In this document: piece after piece, positions 32,926-42,086 of the stretch
Layout of the letters: every line of letters starts with the position of its first letter
Numbering within the stretch: the stretch's first letter is position 1
Assembly: GCA_035325995.1 (NCBI GenBank)
Contig: DAOKYU010000001.1
Coordinates: 124,001-188,000 of the forward strand
Direction: 5' to 3'
Length of the DNA stretch: 64,000 nucleotides
DNA from: Thermodesulfobacteriota bacterium
GTDB taxonomy: Bacteria > Desulfobacterota_D > UBA1144 > Nemesobacterales > UBA2774
Program-made: the position numbers and the translations under genes
Notes under the pieces: model-generated
What the model was told of the DNA's origin: nothing
The model's input: the letters and a program-made list of their open reading frames with translations, nothing else
Databases searched by the model: none

Positions 32926-34035
32926 TTGGCGAAATTAACAGTCGGAGTCGTTTTCGGAGGCAGGTCCGTAGAGCACGAGGTCTCGCTCGTCTCCGCGAAA
33001 TCCGTGATATCACATGCCGATAAAGATAAATACGAAGTATTTCCCATATTTATAGATAAAGAGGGGATATGGAGGAGGGCGTCCATAGACGCCTGGCTGG
33101 GCGGCGGTGAGCTTAAGGTCGAAACCGGCTCCTTCCTTACGCCTTCCCTCGGCTCGGGCGAGCCGTTACTGTACGAGATCGCGGACGGGAAGCTCGCCGC
33201 GGAGCACGGTATAGACGTCATTTTCCCCGTGCTTCACGGCACATTCGGCGAGGACGGCACGGTACAGGGGCTCTTCGAGCTTATGAGCGTTCCTTTCGTC
33301 GGCGCGGGCGTCCTCGGGTCGTCCGTCGGAATGGACAAGGTAATGATGAAGGCCGTGCTCAAGGATTCCGGCCTCCCCGTGCCGGAGTTCGTCGGATTCT
33401 ACAAGCACGAGTGGGAGGCCGACAGGAACGGCGTCGCCATACTGACGATGAATATCCTCGGCATGCCGTGCTTCGTCAAGGCTGCCAACCTGGGCTCTTC
33501 CGTGGGCGTGACCAAGGCGAAAAACGGGGACGAGCTCGAAAAGGCCATAGACTACGCCTGCAAGTTCTCAAGCCGCATCATCGTCGAAAGGGCGGTCACG
33601 AATCCGCGCGAGATAGAGATAAGCGTCCTCGGGAACGAAGAGCCCGTCGCTTCGTGCGCGGGCGAGGTCATTCCCCACAGGGAATTTTACGACTACAAGG
33701 CGAAGTACCTCGAAGAGGGGACGGGCCTCGTCGCCCCGGCCAGGCTCGGCGACGAGCTCACGGCGCTCCTCCAGGATTACGCCGTACGGACATTCAAGGC
33801 CCTCGACTGCTGCGGCCTCGGGAGGGTCGATTTCCTCATAGAGGAAGGGACCGGGGCCATTTACGTAAGCGAGATAAACACGATCCCCGGGTTTACGCAG
33901 ATCAGCATGTACCCCCGGCTCTGGGAGGAAAGCGGGCTCGGCTTCGAAGACCTCGTAAGTAGGCTTATAGAGCTCGCCCTCGAACGCGCGGCCTCACAGA
34001 AGGCGTTCAAGACCGATTTCAGGGACGAGATTTGA
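32926..34035 (+). CDS. ddl: D-alanine--D-alanine ligase
   Basis: Makes the D-Ala-D-Ala dipeptide for peptidoglycan. The 369-residue ATP-grasp protein has FGGRSVEHEVSLVSA, PVLHGTFGEDGTVQG, ANLGSSVGVTK, FYDYKAKY (the D-Ala specificity segment, not the D-lactate form) and RVDFLIEEGTGAIYVSEINTIPG. The start is TTG 32926 after GGGGG; no ATG is available nearby. Not in a mur cluster here. Slightly longer than E. coli DdlB, as for the VanA/Ddl-long subgroup. Confidence 0.94.
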   Translation: MAKLTVGVVFGGRSVEHEVSLVSAKSVISHADKDKYEVFPIFIDKEGIWRRASIDAWLGGGELKVETGSFLTPSLGSGEPLLYEIADGKLAAEHGIDVIFPVLHGTFGEDGTVQGLFELMSVPFVGAGVLGSSVGMDKVMMKAVLKDSGLPVPEFVGFYKHEWEADRNGVAILTMNILGMPCFVKAANLGSSVGVTKAKNGDELEKAIDYACKFSSRIIVERAVTNPREIEISVLGNEEPVASCAGEVIPHREFYDYKAKYLEEGTGLVAPARLGDELTALLQDYAVRTFKALDCCGLGRVDFLIEEGTGAIYVSEINTIPGFTQISMYPRLWEESGLGFEDLVSRLIELALERAASQKAFKTDFRDEI

Positions 34036-34164
34036 GCCGTTTGCATATCACGCCGCAAAATCCGGGGACACCCGGCGCGTATGGAGGTATAGTTTATATC
34101 GTACGCGCCGACACTCGGGCGCAATAATATGGCGCAATAATATAAGGAACAGCCCCCTGACAGA

Positions 34165-37100
34165 ATGAAGCCCCGTCTACCGAATATCTCTATTTTTGTA
34201 GTTCTGGCTGCGTTGTTGCTCGGCTCCGCGTTTTCGAACCCCGAAGCAAAGCCGCCCGAAACAAAGCTGGCGGAAGAAACCCCCGACGCGCTCATGCTCC
34301 GCTATCCGGACGTAAGCGGGGATTCGATAGCGTTCGTCTACGCCGGGGATATATGGGCGGTTCCCAAGTCCGGGGGGCTCGCGTCGCGGCTTACGTCCGC
34401 AAGGGGGAACGAGATACTGCCGAAGTTCTCCCCGGACGGCGGGACGATAGCCTTCAGCGGGAATTACGACGGCAACGTGGACATATACACGATCCCCCGC
34501 ACGGGCGGGATACCCGAAAGGCTCACCCACCACCCCGACGACGACATAGTCGTCGACTGGTATCCGGACGGCGGTAACATCCTCTTCCGCTCGAACATGC
34601 TGAGCGCGAGCCAGCGCTACGACAGGCTCTTTAAGCTTTCGGCGAAGGGCGGGCTCCCCCGGGCGCTCCCTCTTCCCTACGGCGAGCTCGGCAGCCTTAG
34701 CCCCGACGGTAAAAGAATGGCCTTCGAATACATGGCCCCCATGCGCGGCGCGTGGAGAGGATACAGGGGCGGTATGGCGAACGACATCTGGATCTACGAT
34801 TTCGAGTCGGGCTCCATAGAAAAGATCACCGACTATCCGGGCACCGATTCGGTGCCGATGTGGCACGGGAAAGACATCTACTTCGTTTCGGACAGGGGCG
34901 GCGAGAAGCGGATCAATATATGGGCTTTCGATACCGAAACGCACGAAACGCGCCGGGTCACGGACTTTAAAGACTTCGACGTGAAATGGCCGAGCCCCGG
35001 CCCGGACGACATCGTCTTCGAGAACGGCGGCAGGCTCTATCTCCTGAGCCTGCCCGACGAAAGCATAAGCGAGATAGCCGTGCAGGTGCCGAACGACCTG
35101 CCCGAGCTACGCCCGCGCCTGAAAGACCTTTCGCGGAACATAAGCGACTTCTCGATCTCCCCCACCGGAAAGCGGGCGCTCTTCGGGGCGAGGGGCGAGG
35201 TCCTGACCGTCCCCGCGGGGCAGGGCAGGATAAAGAATCTCACGAACACTTCGGGGATTGCGGAGCGGTTCCCCGTTTGGTCCCCTGACGGCAAGTACAT
35301 AGCCTACTTCTCGGACAAATCCGGCGAGTACGAGCTTTACTACAGGCTCAGTAACGGGGACGGCGGCGAGACGAGGGTCACCGGGGACGGCTCCGTCTTC
35401 CGCTACAAGCCGGTCTGGTCTCCCGACAGTAAAAAAATCGCCTTCAGCGACAAGACCGGTCGGCTGTTCGTGGTCGATATAGACGACGGAAAGCCAAAAG
35501 AGATAGACAGGGACAAGTTCGGCAATATAAGCACTTATTCGTGGTCGCCCGACACGAAGCACATCGCATATGTCAAGAGCGAATCGAGCGATATCAAGTC
35601 GATATACGTTTACGATCTCGCGGCGGGAAGGCGGCATAAGGTGACGAACGGATTTTATAACGACAATTCGCCCCTTTTCGATCCCGAGGGGAAGTACCTC
35701 TATTATTTCTCCGACACGTCCTTCACCCCTGTCTACGGCGACATGGACGACACGTGGGTTTACCCGAACTCTACACAGCTCTACGCGATCACGCTGGCCG
35801 GCGGCGCTCAGTCGCCGCTCGCCCCGGTAAACGACGAGGAATACGTCCCGCCGGGAAAAGAGAAAAAGGCCCCTGAAAAGGGCGAGATAGATTTCGGCGG
35901 CATACAGTCGCGCGCGGTGAAGATCCCGGTCTCCGCCGGGAATTTCGGACGCGTTACGGCGGCCGGCGGAAAAATCGTCTACCTGCGTTTCCCCGCGGCA
36001 GGCAGTGCGGGGTTTGACAACCCCGGCGGCGCGCTACAGTACTTCGACCTCGGGGACAGGAAGGAAAAGACCGTCATGCAGAACGTCTCCGACTACGACC
36101 TCTCGGCAGACGGGTCGAAGATCATTTACCGGTCGGGCGACACGTACGGGATCGTGAATCTCTCGGAAGGGAGCAAGCCGGGGGACGGGCAGCTCGGCCT
36201 CTCGGGGCTTAAGGCTAATATAGACCCGAGGGAGGAGTGGAAACAGATATTCACCGACGCGTGGCGGATACAGAGGGACTTCTTCTACGACCCGGGCATG
36301 CACGGGGTCGATTGGGACGCCGTCAGGCAAAGATACGAAAAGCTACTTCCTTTCGTCACGGACAGGAACGATCTCAATTACGTCATCGGTGAGATGGTGG
36401 GCGAGCTCAATTCTTCGCATACCTACGTCGGCGGCGGCGATATGGACGAGGCCGAGGTGCTGCCCTTCGGTCTTCCGGGCGCGGAGTTCGAGCTCGATTC
36501 CGGCGCCAAGGCGTACAGGATTAAAAAGATATACACGGGCGGCAAGCTGAATCCGGATGCGTATTCTCCCCTGGGCCAGCCGGGTCTCGGCGTCGAGGAG
36601 GGGGATTACCTCATCGCCGTAAACGGACGCAGGCCAGACGTAACGAAAGATCCATGGGAGGCGTTCGCCACGCCCACGGGCGACATCGTAACGCTGACAG
36701 TCGCAAAGAACCCGAACGGCAAGGACGCGCGCGACGTGAATATAAAGCTCATCTCGACAGCCGACGACAGGAGGCTCCGGTATCTCGAATGGATCGAATC
36801 GAATCTCGACAAGGTCGACGGGGAGACGAACGGAAGGGTGGGTTATGTATACGTTCCGGACACGGGATGGCAGGGACAGAACGAGCTCGTAAGGCAGTTC
36901 GTGCCCCAGGCCGGAAAGGAAGCCCTGATAATCGACGAAAGGTTCAACGGCGGCGGGCAGGTCCCCGACCGCTTCATCGAGCTCCTTAACAGGCCTGTGC
37001 TGAACTACTGGGCGACGAGGGATTTTAAGGACTGGAAGACCCCAGGCCTTTCCAATGCGGGGCCTAAGGTGATGATAATAAACGGCTGGGCCGGGTCGGG

Positions 37101-37467
37101 AGGCGACGCGTTCCCCTACTACTTCAGGAAGACCGGGCTCGGCCCGCTCGTAGGGACCCGCACTCTCGGCGGCCTCATAGGAATAGGCGGGAACCCGGGG
37201 CTAATAGACGGCGGGTTCGTCACGGCCCCGAGCTACGCGTTCTGGAACTCGGACGGAAAATGGGAGATCGAAGGCTACGGCGTCGAGCCCGACTACCCCG
37301 TCGAGGACCTGCCCGAGAACATAAAGGACTCCCCCGACCCGCAGCTCGAAAAGGCCATAGGCGTCGCCCTCGAGCTTCTTGAAAACAATCCCCCGAAGAA
37401 GCCCAGGCGTCCCGTCTACGAAGACAGGGCAGGCTCGGGAAAACCCCGTACGGCGCCGGGTCTTTAA
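34165..37467 (+). CDS. Exported tricorn-type S41 protease
   Basis: The 1100-residue protein has a signal peptide (FVVLAALLLGSAFS), then two beta-propeller regions of WD40/TolB-like blades (about 45-330 and 330-700; SPDGGTIAFSGNYDG, SPDGKYIAYFSDKSG), a helical linker, a PDZ domain (about 775-870) and a C-terminal S41 domain. Tricorn catalytic residues are recognisable: Ser751-His752 in LNSSHTYVGG and the nucleophile Ser978 in GWAGSGGD. Tricorn degrades oligopeptides in the archaeal cytosol; bacterial versions with signal peptides act in the periplasm. Single gene, convergent with nothing; followed by a structured gap and msrA. Confidence 0.93.
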   Translation: MKPRLPNISIFVVLAALLLGSAFSNPEAKPPETKLAEETPDALMLRYPDVSGDSIAFVYAGDIWAVPKSGGLASRLTSARGNEILPKFSPDGGTIAFSGNYDGNVDIYTIPRTGGIPERLTHHPDDDIVVDWYPDGGNILFRSNMLSASQRYDRLFKLSAKGGLPRALPLPYGELGSLSPDGKRMAFEYMAPMRGAWRGYRGGMANDIWIYDFESGSIEKITDYPGTDSVPMWHGKDIYFVSDRGGEKRINIWAFDTETHETRRVTDFKDFDVKWPSPGPDDIVFENGGRLYLLSLPDESISEIAVQVPNDLPELRPRLKDLSRNISDFSISPTGKRALFGARGEVLTVPAGQGRIKNLTNTSGIAERFPVWSPDGKYIAYFSDKSGEYELYYRLSNGDGGETRVTGDGSVFRYKPVWSPDSKKIAFSDKTGRLFVVDIDDGKPKEIDRDKFGNISTYSWSPDTKHIAYVKSESSDIKSIYVYDLAAGRRHKVTNGFYNDNSPLFDPEGKYLYYFSDTSFTPVYGDMDDTWVYPNSTQLYAITLAGGAQSPLAPVNDEEYVPPGKEKKAPEKGEIDFGGIQSRAVKIPVSAGNFGRVTAAGGKIVYLRFPAAGSAGFDNPGGALQYFDLGDRKEKTVMQNVSDYDLSADGSKIIYRSGDTYGIVNLSEGSKPGDGQLGLSGLKANIDPREEWKQIFTDAWRIQRDFFYDPGMHGVDWDAVRQRYEKLLPFVTDRNDLNYVIGEMVGELNSSHTYVGGGDMDEAEVLPFGLPGAEFELDSGAKAYRIKKIYTGGKLNPDAYSPLGQPGLGVEEGDYLIAVNGRRPDVTKDPWEAFATPTGDIVTLTVAKNPNGKDARDVNIKLISTADDRRLRYLEWIESNLDKVDGETNGRVGYVYVPDTGWQGQNELVRQFVPQAGKEALIIDERFNGGGQVPDRFIELLNRPVLNYWATRDFKDWKTPGLSNAGPKVMIINGWAGSGGDAFPYYFRKTGLGPLVGTRTLGGLIGIGGNPGLIDGGFVTAPSYAFWNSDGKWEIEGYGVEPDYPVEDLPENIKDSPDPQLEKAIGVALELLENNPPKKPRRPVYEDRAGSGKPRTAPGL

Positions 37468-37483
37468 CCCGTAAACGCTTATT

Positions 37484-37527
37484 CCCTGAATCCTTTTCTC
37501 TTGTAAATCTATATATAGATTCAGGGG
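37484..37527. repeat. Nested inverted repeats between the protease gene and msrA
   Basis: CCCTGAATC (37484-37492) pairs with GATTCAGGG (37518-37526). Inside it AATCTATATATAGATT (37506-37521) is a perfect 16-bp palindrome that shares bases with the outer arm, so the two hairpins exclude each other. No T run follows. Confidence 0.5.
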
Positions 37528-37531
37528 CGAG

Positions 37532-37559
37532 TTGTCTCTTTTGCCGCGGCCAATATACT
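37532..37559 (+). promoter_or_regulatory. Candidate msrA promoter
   Basis: TTGTCT (37532-37537), 16-nt spacer, TATACT (37554-37559); start near 37566, leader about 23 nt. Confidence 0.45.
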
Positions 37560-37588
37560 TTAGATATATCATTTACACGGGGGCGAGA

Positions 37589-38131
37589 ATGGAAGAAAAT
37601 GGCGGAAAATACAAAAAGGCGACTTTTTCGGGCGGCTGTTTCTGGTGTATGCAGCCCCCGTTCGACAACCTTCCGGGCGTCGTCTCGACCACGGTCGGCT
37701 ACACGGGCGGGACGGAGAAAAACCCGAGCTACCACGACGTCTGTTACGGCAGAACGAATCACCTCGAATCCATAGAAGTCGTATACGACCCGGACAAGGT
37801 CTCGTACGAGGAGCTTCTCGACGTATTCTGGCTTAATATAGACCCGACGGACGACGGCGGGCAGTTCGTGGACAGGGGCCGGCACTATAAAACGGCTATC
37901 TTTTACCACGACGAGGAGCAGAAGAAGACCGCCGAAGAGTCGAAAAGAAAGCTCGAAGAGTCGGGGAGGTACAAGGCCCCTGTAGTTACGACCGTACGGC
38001 CTGCGATGGAATTCTATCCCGCCGAGGATTATCATCAGAAATATTACGAGAAGAACCCGATAGGATATTCTACCTACAAAGCAGGCTCCGGTAGGGAAGG
38101 ATACATACAGCACATGAAAGGAATGAAGTAA
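37589..38131 (+). CDS. msrA: Peptide-methionine (S)-S-oxide reductase MsrA
   Basis: Reduces the S-epimer of methionine sulfoxide. I start at ATG 37589 (181 residues), not the in-frame upstream codon at 37532 that lies in the promoter. Catalytic Cys17 is in SGGCFWCMQPPFDNLPGV. The family's usual GCFWxxE glutamate is replaced by Gln here, as in a subgroup with GCFWCM-x-x-PF. GYTGG and the C-terminal AEDYHQKYYEKNP are normal. There is no signal peptide, so it is cytoplasmic, unlike the exported MsrB at 1045-1671. Confidence 0.94.
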   Translation: MEENGGKYKKATFSGGCFWCMQPPFDNLPGVVSTTVGYTGGTEKNPSYHDVCYGRTNHLESIEVVYDPDKVSYEELLDVFWLNIDPTDDGGQFVDRGRHYKTAIFYHDEEQKKTAEESKRKLEESGRYKAPVVTTVRPAMEFYPAEDYHQKYYEKNPIGYSTYKAGSGREGYIQHMKGMK

Positions 38132-38137
38132 TCTTCG

Positions 38138-38161
38138 CTTTTCCCGAGGGGGAAGGTTTTT
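38138..38161 (+). terminator. Terminator of msrA
   Basis: CTTTTCCC and GGGGAAGG pair (one or two G-T pairs) around a short GAG loop, followed by TTTTT; 7 nt after the stop codon. Confidence 0.65.
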
Positions 38162-38172
38162 GCCTTTAGGCG

Positions 38173-38189
38173 TTTCCCGAATCGGGAAA
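38173..38189. repeat. 17-nt perfect inverted repeat
   Basis: TTTCCCGA, one central A, TCGGGAAA. It lies between the msrA terminator and the tRNA promoter and may be a second terminator or an operator. Confidence 0.4.
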
Positions 38190-38220
38190 ATAGAACGCCG
38201 CCGGAACCGGCTCCCGACCT

Positions 38221-38248
38221 TGTTGTTTTTCTTCTCATAGGTATACTT
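38221..38248 (+). promoter_or_regulatory. Candidate tRNA-Pro promoter
   Basis: TTGTTG (38221-38226), 16-nt spacer, TATACT (38243-38248), 13 nt before the tRNA 5' end. Confidence 0.5.
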
Positions 38249-38261
38249 CTCGTTCCCGGTC

Positions 38262-38337
38262 GGGGTGTAGCGCAGTCTGGTAGCGCGCGGCGCTTGGGAC
38301 GCCGAAGTCGGAGGTTCGAGCCCTCTCACCCCGACCA
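38262..38337 (+). tRNA. tRNA-Pro (anticodon UGG)
   Basis: A 76-nt cloverleaf: acceptor CGGGGTG/CACCCCG, D arm GCGC...GCGC with AGTCTGGTA loop, anticodon stem CGGCG/CGCCG with loop CTTGGGA (anticodon TGG), T arm GGAGG/CCTCT with TTCGAGC, discriminator A and an encoded CCA end. Not adjacent to any integrase or att-like duplication. Confidence 0.97.
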
Positions 38338-38453
38338 TTAAAGCAAGGTGCCTGTCTCGATTGCAGCGATTTCTATAGCCAGGCGGGGTTGCGATAAGAT
38401 GTAGGCGTGCGTCTTTCGCATGTACCTGGAAAAAACCACTATCCGATTCGATA

Positions 38454-38467
38454 TTACGTTTGCGTAA
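38454..38467. promoter_or_regulatory. Small inverted repeat, possible operator
   Basis: TTACG, TTTG, CGTAA at 38454-38467, about 110 nt upstream of the kinase start; NarL-class regulators bind short inverted sites of this size. Confidence 0.3.
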
Positions 38468-38544
38468 CGCATCCGGGCAGCCTTCTGTGGTAATTATATC
38501 TTGATTTGTGTAGTTACATGTGCTAATTGATATTCATAGGGAGT

Positions 38545-38567
38545 AGACAGGGAGGGGTCCCCTGTCT
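38545..38567 (+). promoter_or_regulatory. Hairpin just upstream of the first kinase start
   Basis: AGACAGGG (38545-38552) and CCCTGTCT (38560-38567) form an 8-bp stem whose 7-nt loop contains most of the only Shine-Dalgarno-like run (GGAGGGG); the ATG at 38575 follows 7 nt after the stem. Confidence 0.4.
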
Positions 38568-38574
38568 GTCAATC

Positions 38575-41448
38575 ATGGGTGAGTTTACACGAGCCGTATT
38601 TAACAAGCTCTTCAGCACTTCCGAGATCGCGATGGGCTCAGTCGATCTGAACGGAGTATTCATTGACGTCAATGAAGCGTTTTTAAAAATAACGAAATAC
38701 TCCAGGGAAGAGATAGTCCACGAAAAAACGTTCAGGGACATTACTCCCCAAGAGTATTTCGATCTCGAAACCGATATAGTCAAAGAGCTTCTGGCGACCG
38801 AGAATCCCATCAGCTACGAAAAGGAGTTCATATGCAAGGACGGAAAGATAACTCCCGTCATAATCAAAAGCATATGCCTGAGAGACGCTGATGGAAAGCC
38901 TTACGCCCTCGCAGCCACCATGCTGGAAATCAGCAAGCGAAACTTCTATAAAGACGGCCTCATAGAAAGTGAAAATAAGCTCAACGCCCTGCTCGACATG
39001 ACGGAAGACATCGTTTGCGAGATAGGGGCGGGTGGAAGATTCGTATACGTGAGCCCCGACCTGGGAAAGCTCGTTCCCTATATCCCTTCGGATCTCAAGG
39101 GCAGGGAGTTCCTTTCTTTCGTTCATTCCGGCGACGCGGCACGTACGAAGTCGAAGTTATCCTGCTCACTCAAAACATTCTCGAAGGAAATCTGCACTTT
39201 CAGATTCAAGGCTGGTGAGAGTGGCTGGAGACCTGTCGAATGCGTTATAAAACCATTCAGGAATTCCTCGGGCGATCCCCATTTGATGCTTCTTTTGAAG
39301 GGCCCGAAAGGTAAGGCCGTTCCTGTAACGAATGCCGCCGGCAGCGAGCCCGGGCTCAACGATCTGGCGACGGACCTCGACAGAAGGATCACGGACCTCA
39401 ACATAATTTATAAAATTACAAAGGCCGTGCACAAATCGCTCGATCTCAAGGACCTGTACAAGATCGCGCTCGACATGATCATAGAGCTCGATAACGTCGA
39501 TATGGCGTTCATATATCTCATCGACGACGCGAAAAACGAGGCCGTGCTCGAGGATTACAGGAACGTTCCGGAAAGTTATGTCCGCAAGGTAGCCAGGATC
39601 CCCAAGGGTAAAGGCATTACCTGGAAGATACTGGAGAGCGGCGAGCTCTATAATGCCGAAGACGCCCAGACGGACGAACATATAGGGCCTGCGGGTAAAG
39701 AGCTGGGGCATCACGGTATACTTGGCGTCCCGCTTACGATAGGCGGCAGGGTCATCGGCGCTTTATATTTTACGACCTACAGGAATTATAAATTTAACGA
39801 CAGCGAAGTCAGCCTCTTCCGTTCGATATCCGAACACATATCGGTTGCTATCGCCAAAGCCAAGCTCTATGAAGAGCTCCGGAAAAAAAACAAGCGCGAA
39901 AGAATTATAAGCGCCGTCACGAGGAGCGTCCACAGGTCCATAGACCTTAAAAACGTCGTACAGAACGCGGCGGATTCCATCAAAAGAAACATCGAAGGGG
40001 CCGACTGCGTCGCGGTTTACACGATCAACGGCAGCGAAGCCGCGCTCACGGCCCTCAGCTGCGGTAATTCACAGATCAAGTTCTACGAAGTGTTCGTCCC
40101 TGCGGTCGAGAGCGCGACATGGAGGCTCTTCAATACCGGAAAACCCATGGTGAACAATAATATCGGCGAGGAGAGCAAGATCGATTTCATCGAGCCCGGC
40201 TCGGCGGTAAAGTCGTTCGTCGGCATACCTCTCAGGTATAAAAAACGCATCATAGGCTCTATACACATAACCTCGGCGGAAGAAAACACATTCGACATCA
40301 GGGAGCTCGGGTTTTTAAGGATAGTCACCAAGCAAATCGAATCCGCCATAGACAACGCGTGGATGGCGGAGGCGCTCAAGACGAGCGAAAAGAAGTACAG
40401 GGACCTTTACGAAAACGTTCCCGCCGGGATCTATTGTAAATCCTACGACGGCAGGATAATCATGGCTAATCCTACATTGATCCAGATGCTTGGATACGGG
40501 AACTTCGAAGAAATGGCGGTGCTCAACCGCAAGCGAAGCGCATTCGTCAGGGAAAAAAGCCGTGCGGAAATGTCCGCGAGAGTATCTAAAAAGCAGTCCA
40601 TGATAACCGAATTCGAATCCTCGTGGATTAAAAAAGACGGGTCCGTCATCGAAGTGATCGAGAGCGTAAGGTCCATCACGAACGCAAGCGGACGGGTGCT
40701 TTATTACGAGGGAACGGTCACCGACATAACCGAAAGGAAAATGTTCGAAAGAAAGCTCAAGAGCTCCCGCGCCAGGCTGAGGAAGCTGACGTCATACCTC
40801 CAGCAATTCCGCGAGGAGGAGCGCACCCTTATCGCAAGGGAGATTCACGACGAATTCGCACAGCTCCTTACGGGCATGGCCATAGATCTTTCGTGGCTGA
40901 AGCAGCGTCTGCCCAGGTACCTCGAGCACAGCACCGACGCAGCCGTTTTCGAGAAGCTCGATAATTTCTCGACCCTTCTGGGCAGCGCTTTCGATGCGGT
41001 TAAAAAGATATGTGCACAGCTCCGCCCCAGGGTGCTCGACGAGCTCGGCATAGTAGCCGCGATAAAGTGGCAGATAGACGCCGTCAAAGCGCATACGAAC
41101 ATCGATTTCGATTTCAAATACTCCGAGGGGTTCTCCGCGACGGACCCGAAAGTAACGACGGCGCTTTTCCGTATATTCCAGGAATCGCTCACGAACATCA
41201 TACGGCACTCGGGCGCTACAAGGGTGTCGATTACGATGAGGAAAAAGGACGACGCCATAATATTGTGCATCAGGGACAACGGAAAAGGCATACCGGAGAG
41301 CTCGAAGCTCAGGCCCGGCTCGATGGGGCTTCTGGGGATAAGGGAGCGCGCGCACGAGCTCGGGGGCGAAGTAAGGATTAAAGGAGTCGCCGGCAGGGGA
41401 ACGAGCATACGCGTCAGGATACCTGCCAGGCAAAGAGTGACATGCTGA
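38575..41448 (+). CDS. PAS/GAF-domain sensor histidine kinase (NarX/DegS class), first copy
   Basis: Cytoplasmic sensor with no membrane segment. From ATG 38575 (957 residues; an in-frame TTG at 38527 would add 16): PAS (about 5-125), PAS (about 130-250), GAF (about 280-440), GAF (about 445-605), PAS (about 615-735), HisKA_3 with phospho-acceptor His758 in AREIHDEFAQLL, and a C-terminal HATPase domain (FQESLTNIIRHSGATR, DNGKGIPE, GSMGLLGIRERA). The GAF and PAS domains would sense small ligands, haem or redox. The stop overlaps the regulator start by 7 nt (ATGCTGA). A near-paralogue follows at 42507 without the first two PAS domains. Confidence 0.92.
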   Translation: MGEFTRAVFNKLFSTSEIAMGSVDLNGVFIDVNEAFLKITKYSREEIVHEKTFRDITPQEYFDLETDIVKELLATENPISYEKEFICKDGKITPVIIKSICLRDADGKPYALAATMLEISKRNFYKDGLIESENKLNALLDMTEDIVCEIGAGGRFVYVSPDLGKLVPYIPSDLKGREFLSFVHSGDAARTKSKLSCSLKTFSKEICTFRFKAGESGWRPVECVIKPFRNSSGDPHLMLLLKGPKGKAVPVTNAAGSEPGLNDLATDLDRRITDLNIIYKITKAVHKSLDLKDLYKIALDMIIELDNVDMAFIYLIDDAKNEAVLEDYRNVPESYVRKVARIPKGKGITWKILESGELYNAEDAQTDEHIGPAGKELGHHGILGVPLTIGGRVIGALYFTTYRNYKFNDSEVSLFRSISEHISVAIAKAKLYEELRKKNKRERIISAVTRSVHRSIDLKNVVQNAADSIKRNIEGADCVAVYTINGSEAALTALSCGNSQIKFYEVFVPAVESATWRLFNTGKPMVNNNIGEESKIDFIEPGSAVKSFVGIPLRYKKRIIGSIHITSAEENTFDIRELGFLRIVTKQIESAIDNAWMAEALKTSEKKYRDLYENVPAGIYCKSYDGRIIMANPTLIQMLGYGNFEEMAVLNRKRSAFVREKSRAEMSARVSKKQSMITEFESSWIKKDGSVIEVIESVRSITNASGRVLYYEGTVTDITERKMFERKLKSSRARLRKLTSYLQQFREEERTLIAREIHDEFAQLLTGMAIDLSWLKQRLPRYLEHSTDAAVFEKLDNFSTLLGSAFDAVKKICAQLRPRVLDELGIVAAIKWQIDAVKAHTNIDFDFKYSEGFSATDPKVTTALFRIFQESLTNIIRHSGATRVSITMRKKDDAIILCIRDNGKGIPESSKLRPGSMGLLGIRERAHELGGEVRIKGVAGRGTSIRVRIPARQRVTC

Positions 41449-42086
41449 GGGTTCTTATTGCCGACGACCATCCTGTCGTAAGGCAGGGGGTGAAACAGAT
41501 TCTCACCGAAGAGCTTCAGCTCAAGCAGTTCGGTGAAGCCAGGAACGCCAGGGAAGTTCTGGATAACATTTCCAAAAAAAAATGGGATATCCTGATCCTC
41601 GACATCAATCTCCCCGACATGAACGGGCTCGAAATACTCCGCCAGCTCAAAAAGGTGCATCCGGATCTTCCGGTCCTGGTACTTACGGTTTTCGACGAAG
41701 ACCAGATCGCCATAAGGGTTCTCAAGGCCGGTGCGGCGGGCTCCGTGACGAAGGAGACCATGCCGGACGAGCTTATCGCTGCGGTGAAAAAGATACATTC
41801 CGGCGGCAAGTACGTGAGCCCGTCCCTCGCCGAAAAACTCGTCTTCAATATATACGCAGAGGATGAAAAACCCGTTCACCACAAGCTCTCGAACAGGGAA
41901 TACCAGGTGATCTGCCTCATAGCGGCCGGGAAATCCGTAAAGCAGATAGCCGAAGAGCTCTACCTCAGCATCCAGACCATCAGAACGTACAGGACCCGTA
42001 TTCTCGAAAAGATGGAGATGAATACGGACGCCGAGCTCATTCATTACGCCATTCAGCACGGCCTCATACACCCGCCCAATATCTAA
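41442..42086 (+). CDS. NarL/FixJ-class response regulator, first copy
   Basis: The 214-residue protein has a receiver domain (DDHPVV at 8-13, phospho-acceptor Asp54 in LILDINLPD, Lys in SVTKETMP) and a LuxR-type HTH (SNREYQVICLIAAGKSVKQIAEEL). Its start overlaps the end of the kinase by 7 nt, so the two are translationally coupled partners. Compared with the second copy (44666-45310) it has the same length, same Asp position and near-identical HTH recognition helix, so the two may share DNA targets. Confidence 0.95.
   Translation: MLRVLIADDHPVVRQGVKQILTEELQLKQFGEARNAREVLDNISKKKWDILILDINLPDMNGLEILRQLKKVHPDLPVLVLTVFDEDQIAIRVLKAGAAGSVTKETMPDELIAAVKKIHSGGKYVSPSLAEKLVFNIYAEDEKPVHHKLSNREYQVICLIAAGKSVKQIAEELYLSIQTIRTYRTRILEKMEMNTDAELIHYAIQHGLIHPPNI

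Larger units (their letters stand above)
38338..38574 (+). other. Intergenic region between tRNA-Pro and the first sensor kinase
   Basis: No gene seen. AT-rich towards 38480-38540. It holds two inverted repeats (38454-38467 and 38545-38567), likely regulatory for the sensor operon. No tRNA-derived direct repeat that would mark an att site. Confidence 0.4.

Noticed and set aside
38262..38574. tRNA-Pro as an integration site for a genomic island
   Set aside because: No integrase, no repeated tRNA 3' end downstream in the window and no shift in gene type that would mark an island edge.
38527..38574. TTG at 38527 as the start of the first kinase
   Set aside because: It would translate through the hairpin and add 16 residues not shared with PAS domains; ATG 38575 directly precedes the PAS fold, though neither has an ideal ribosome site.
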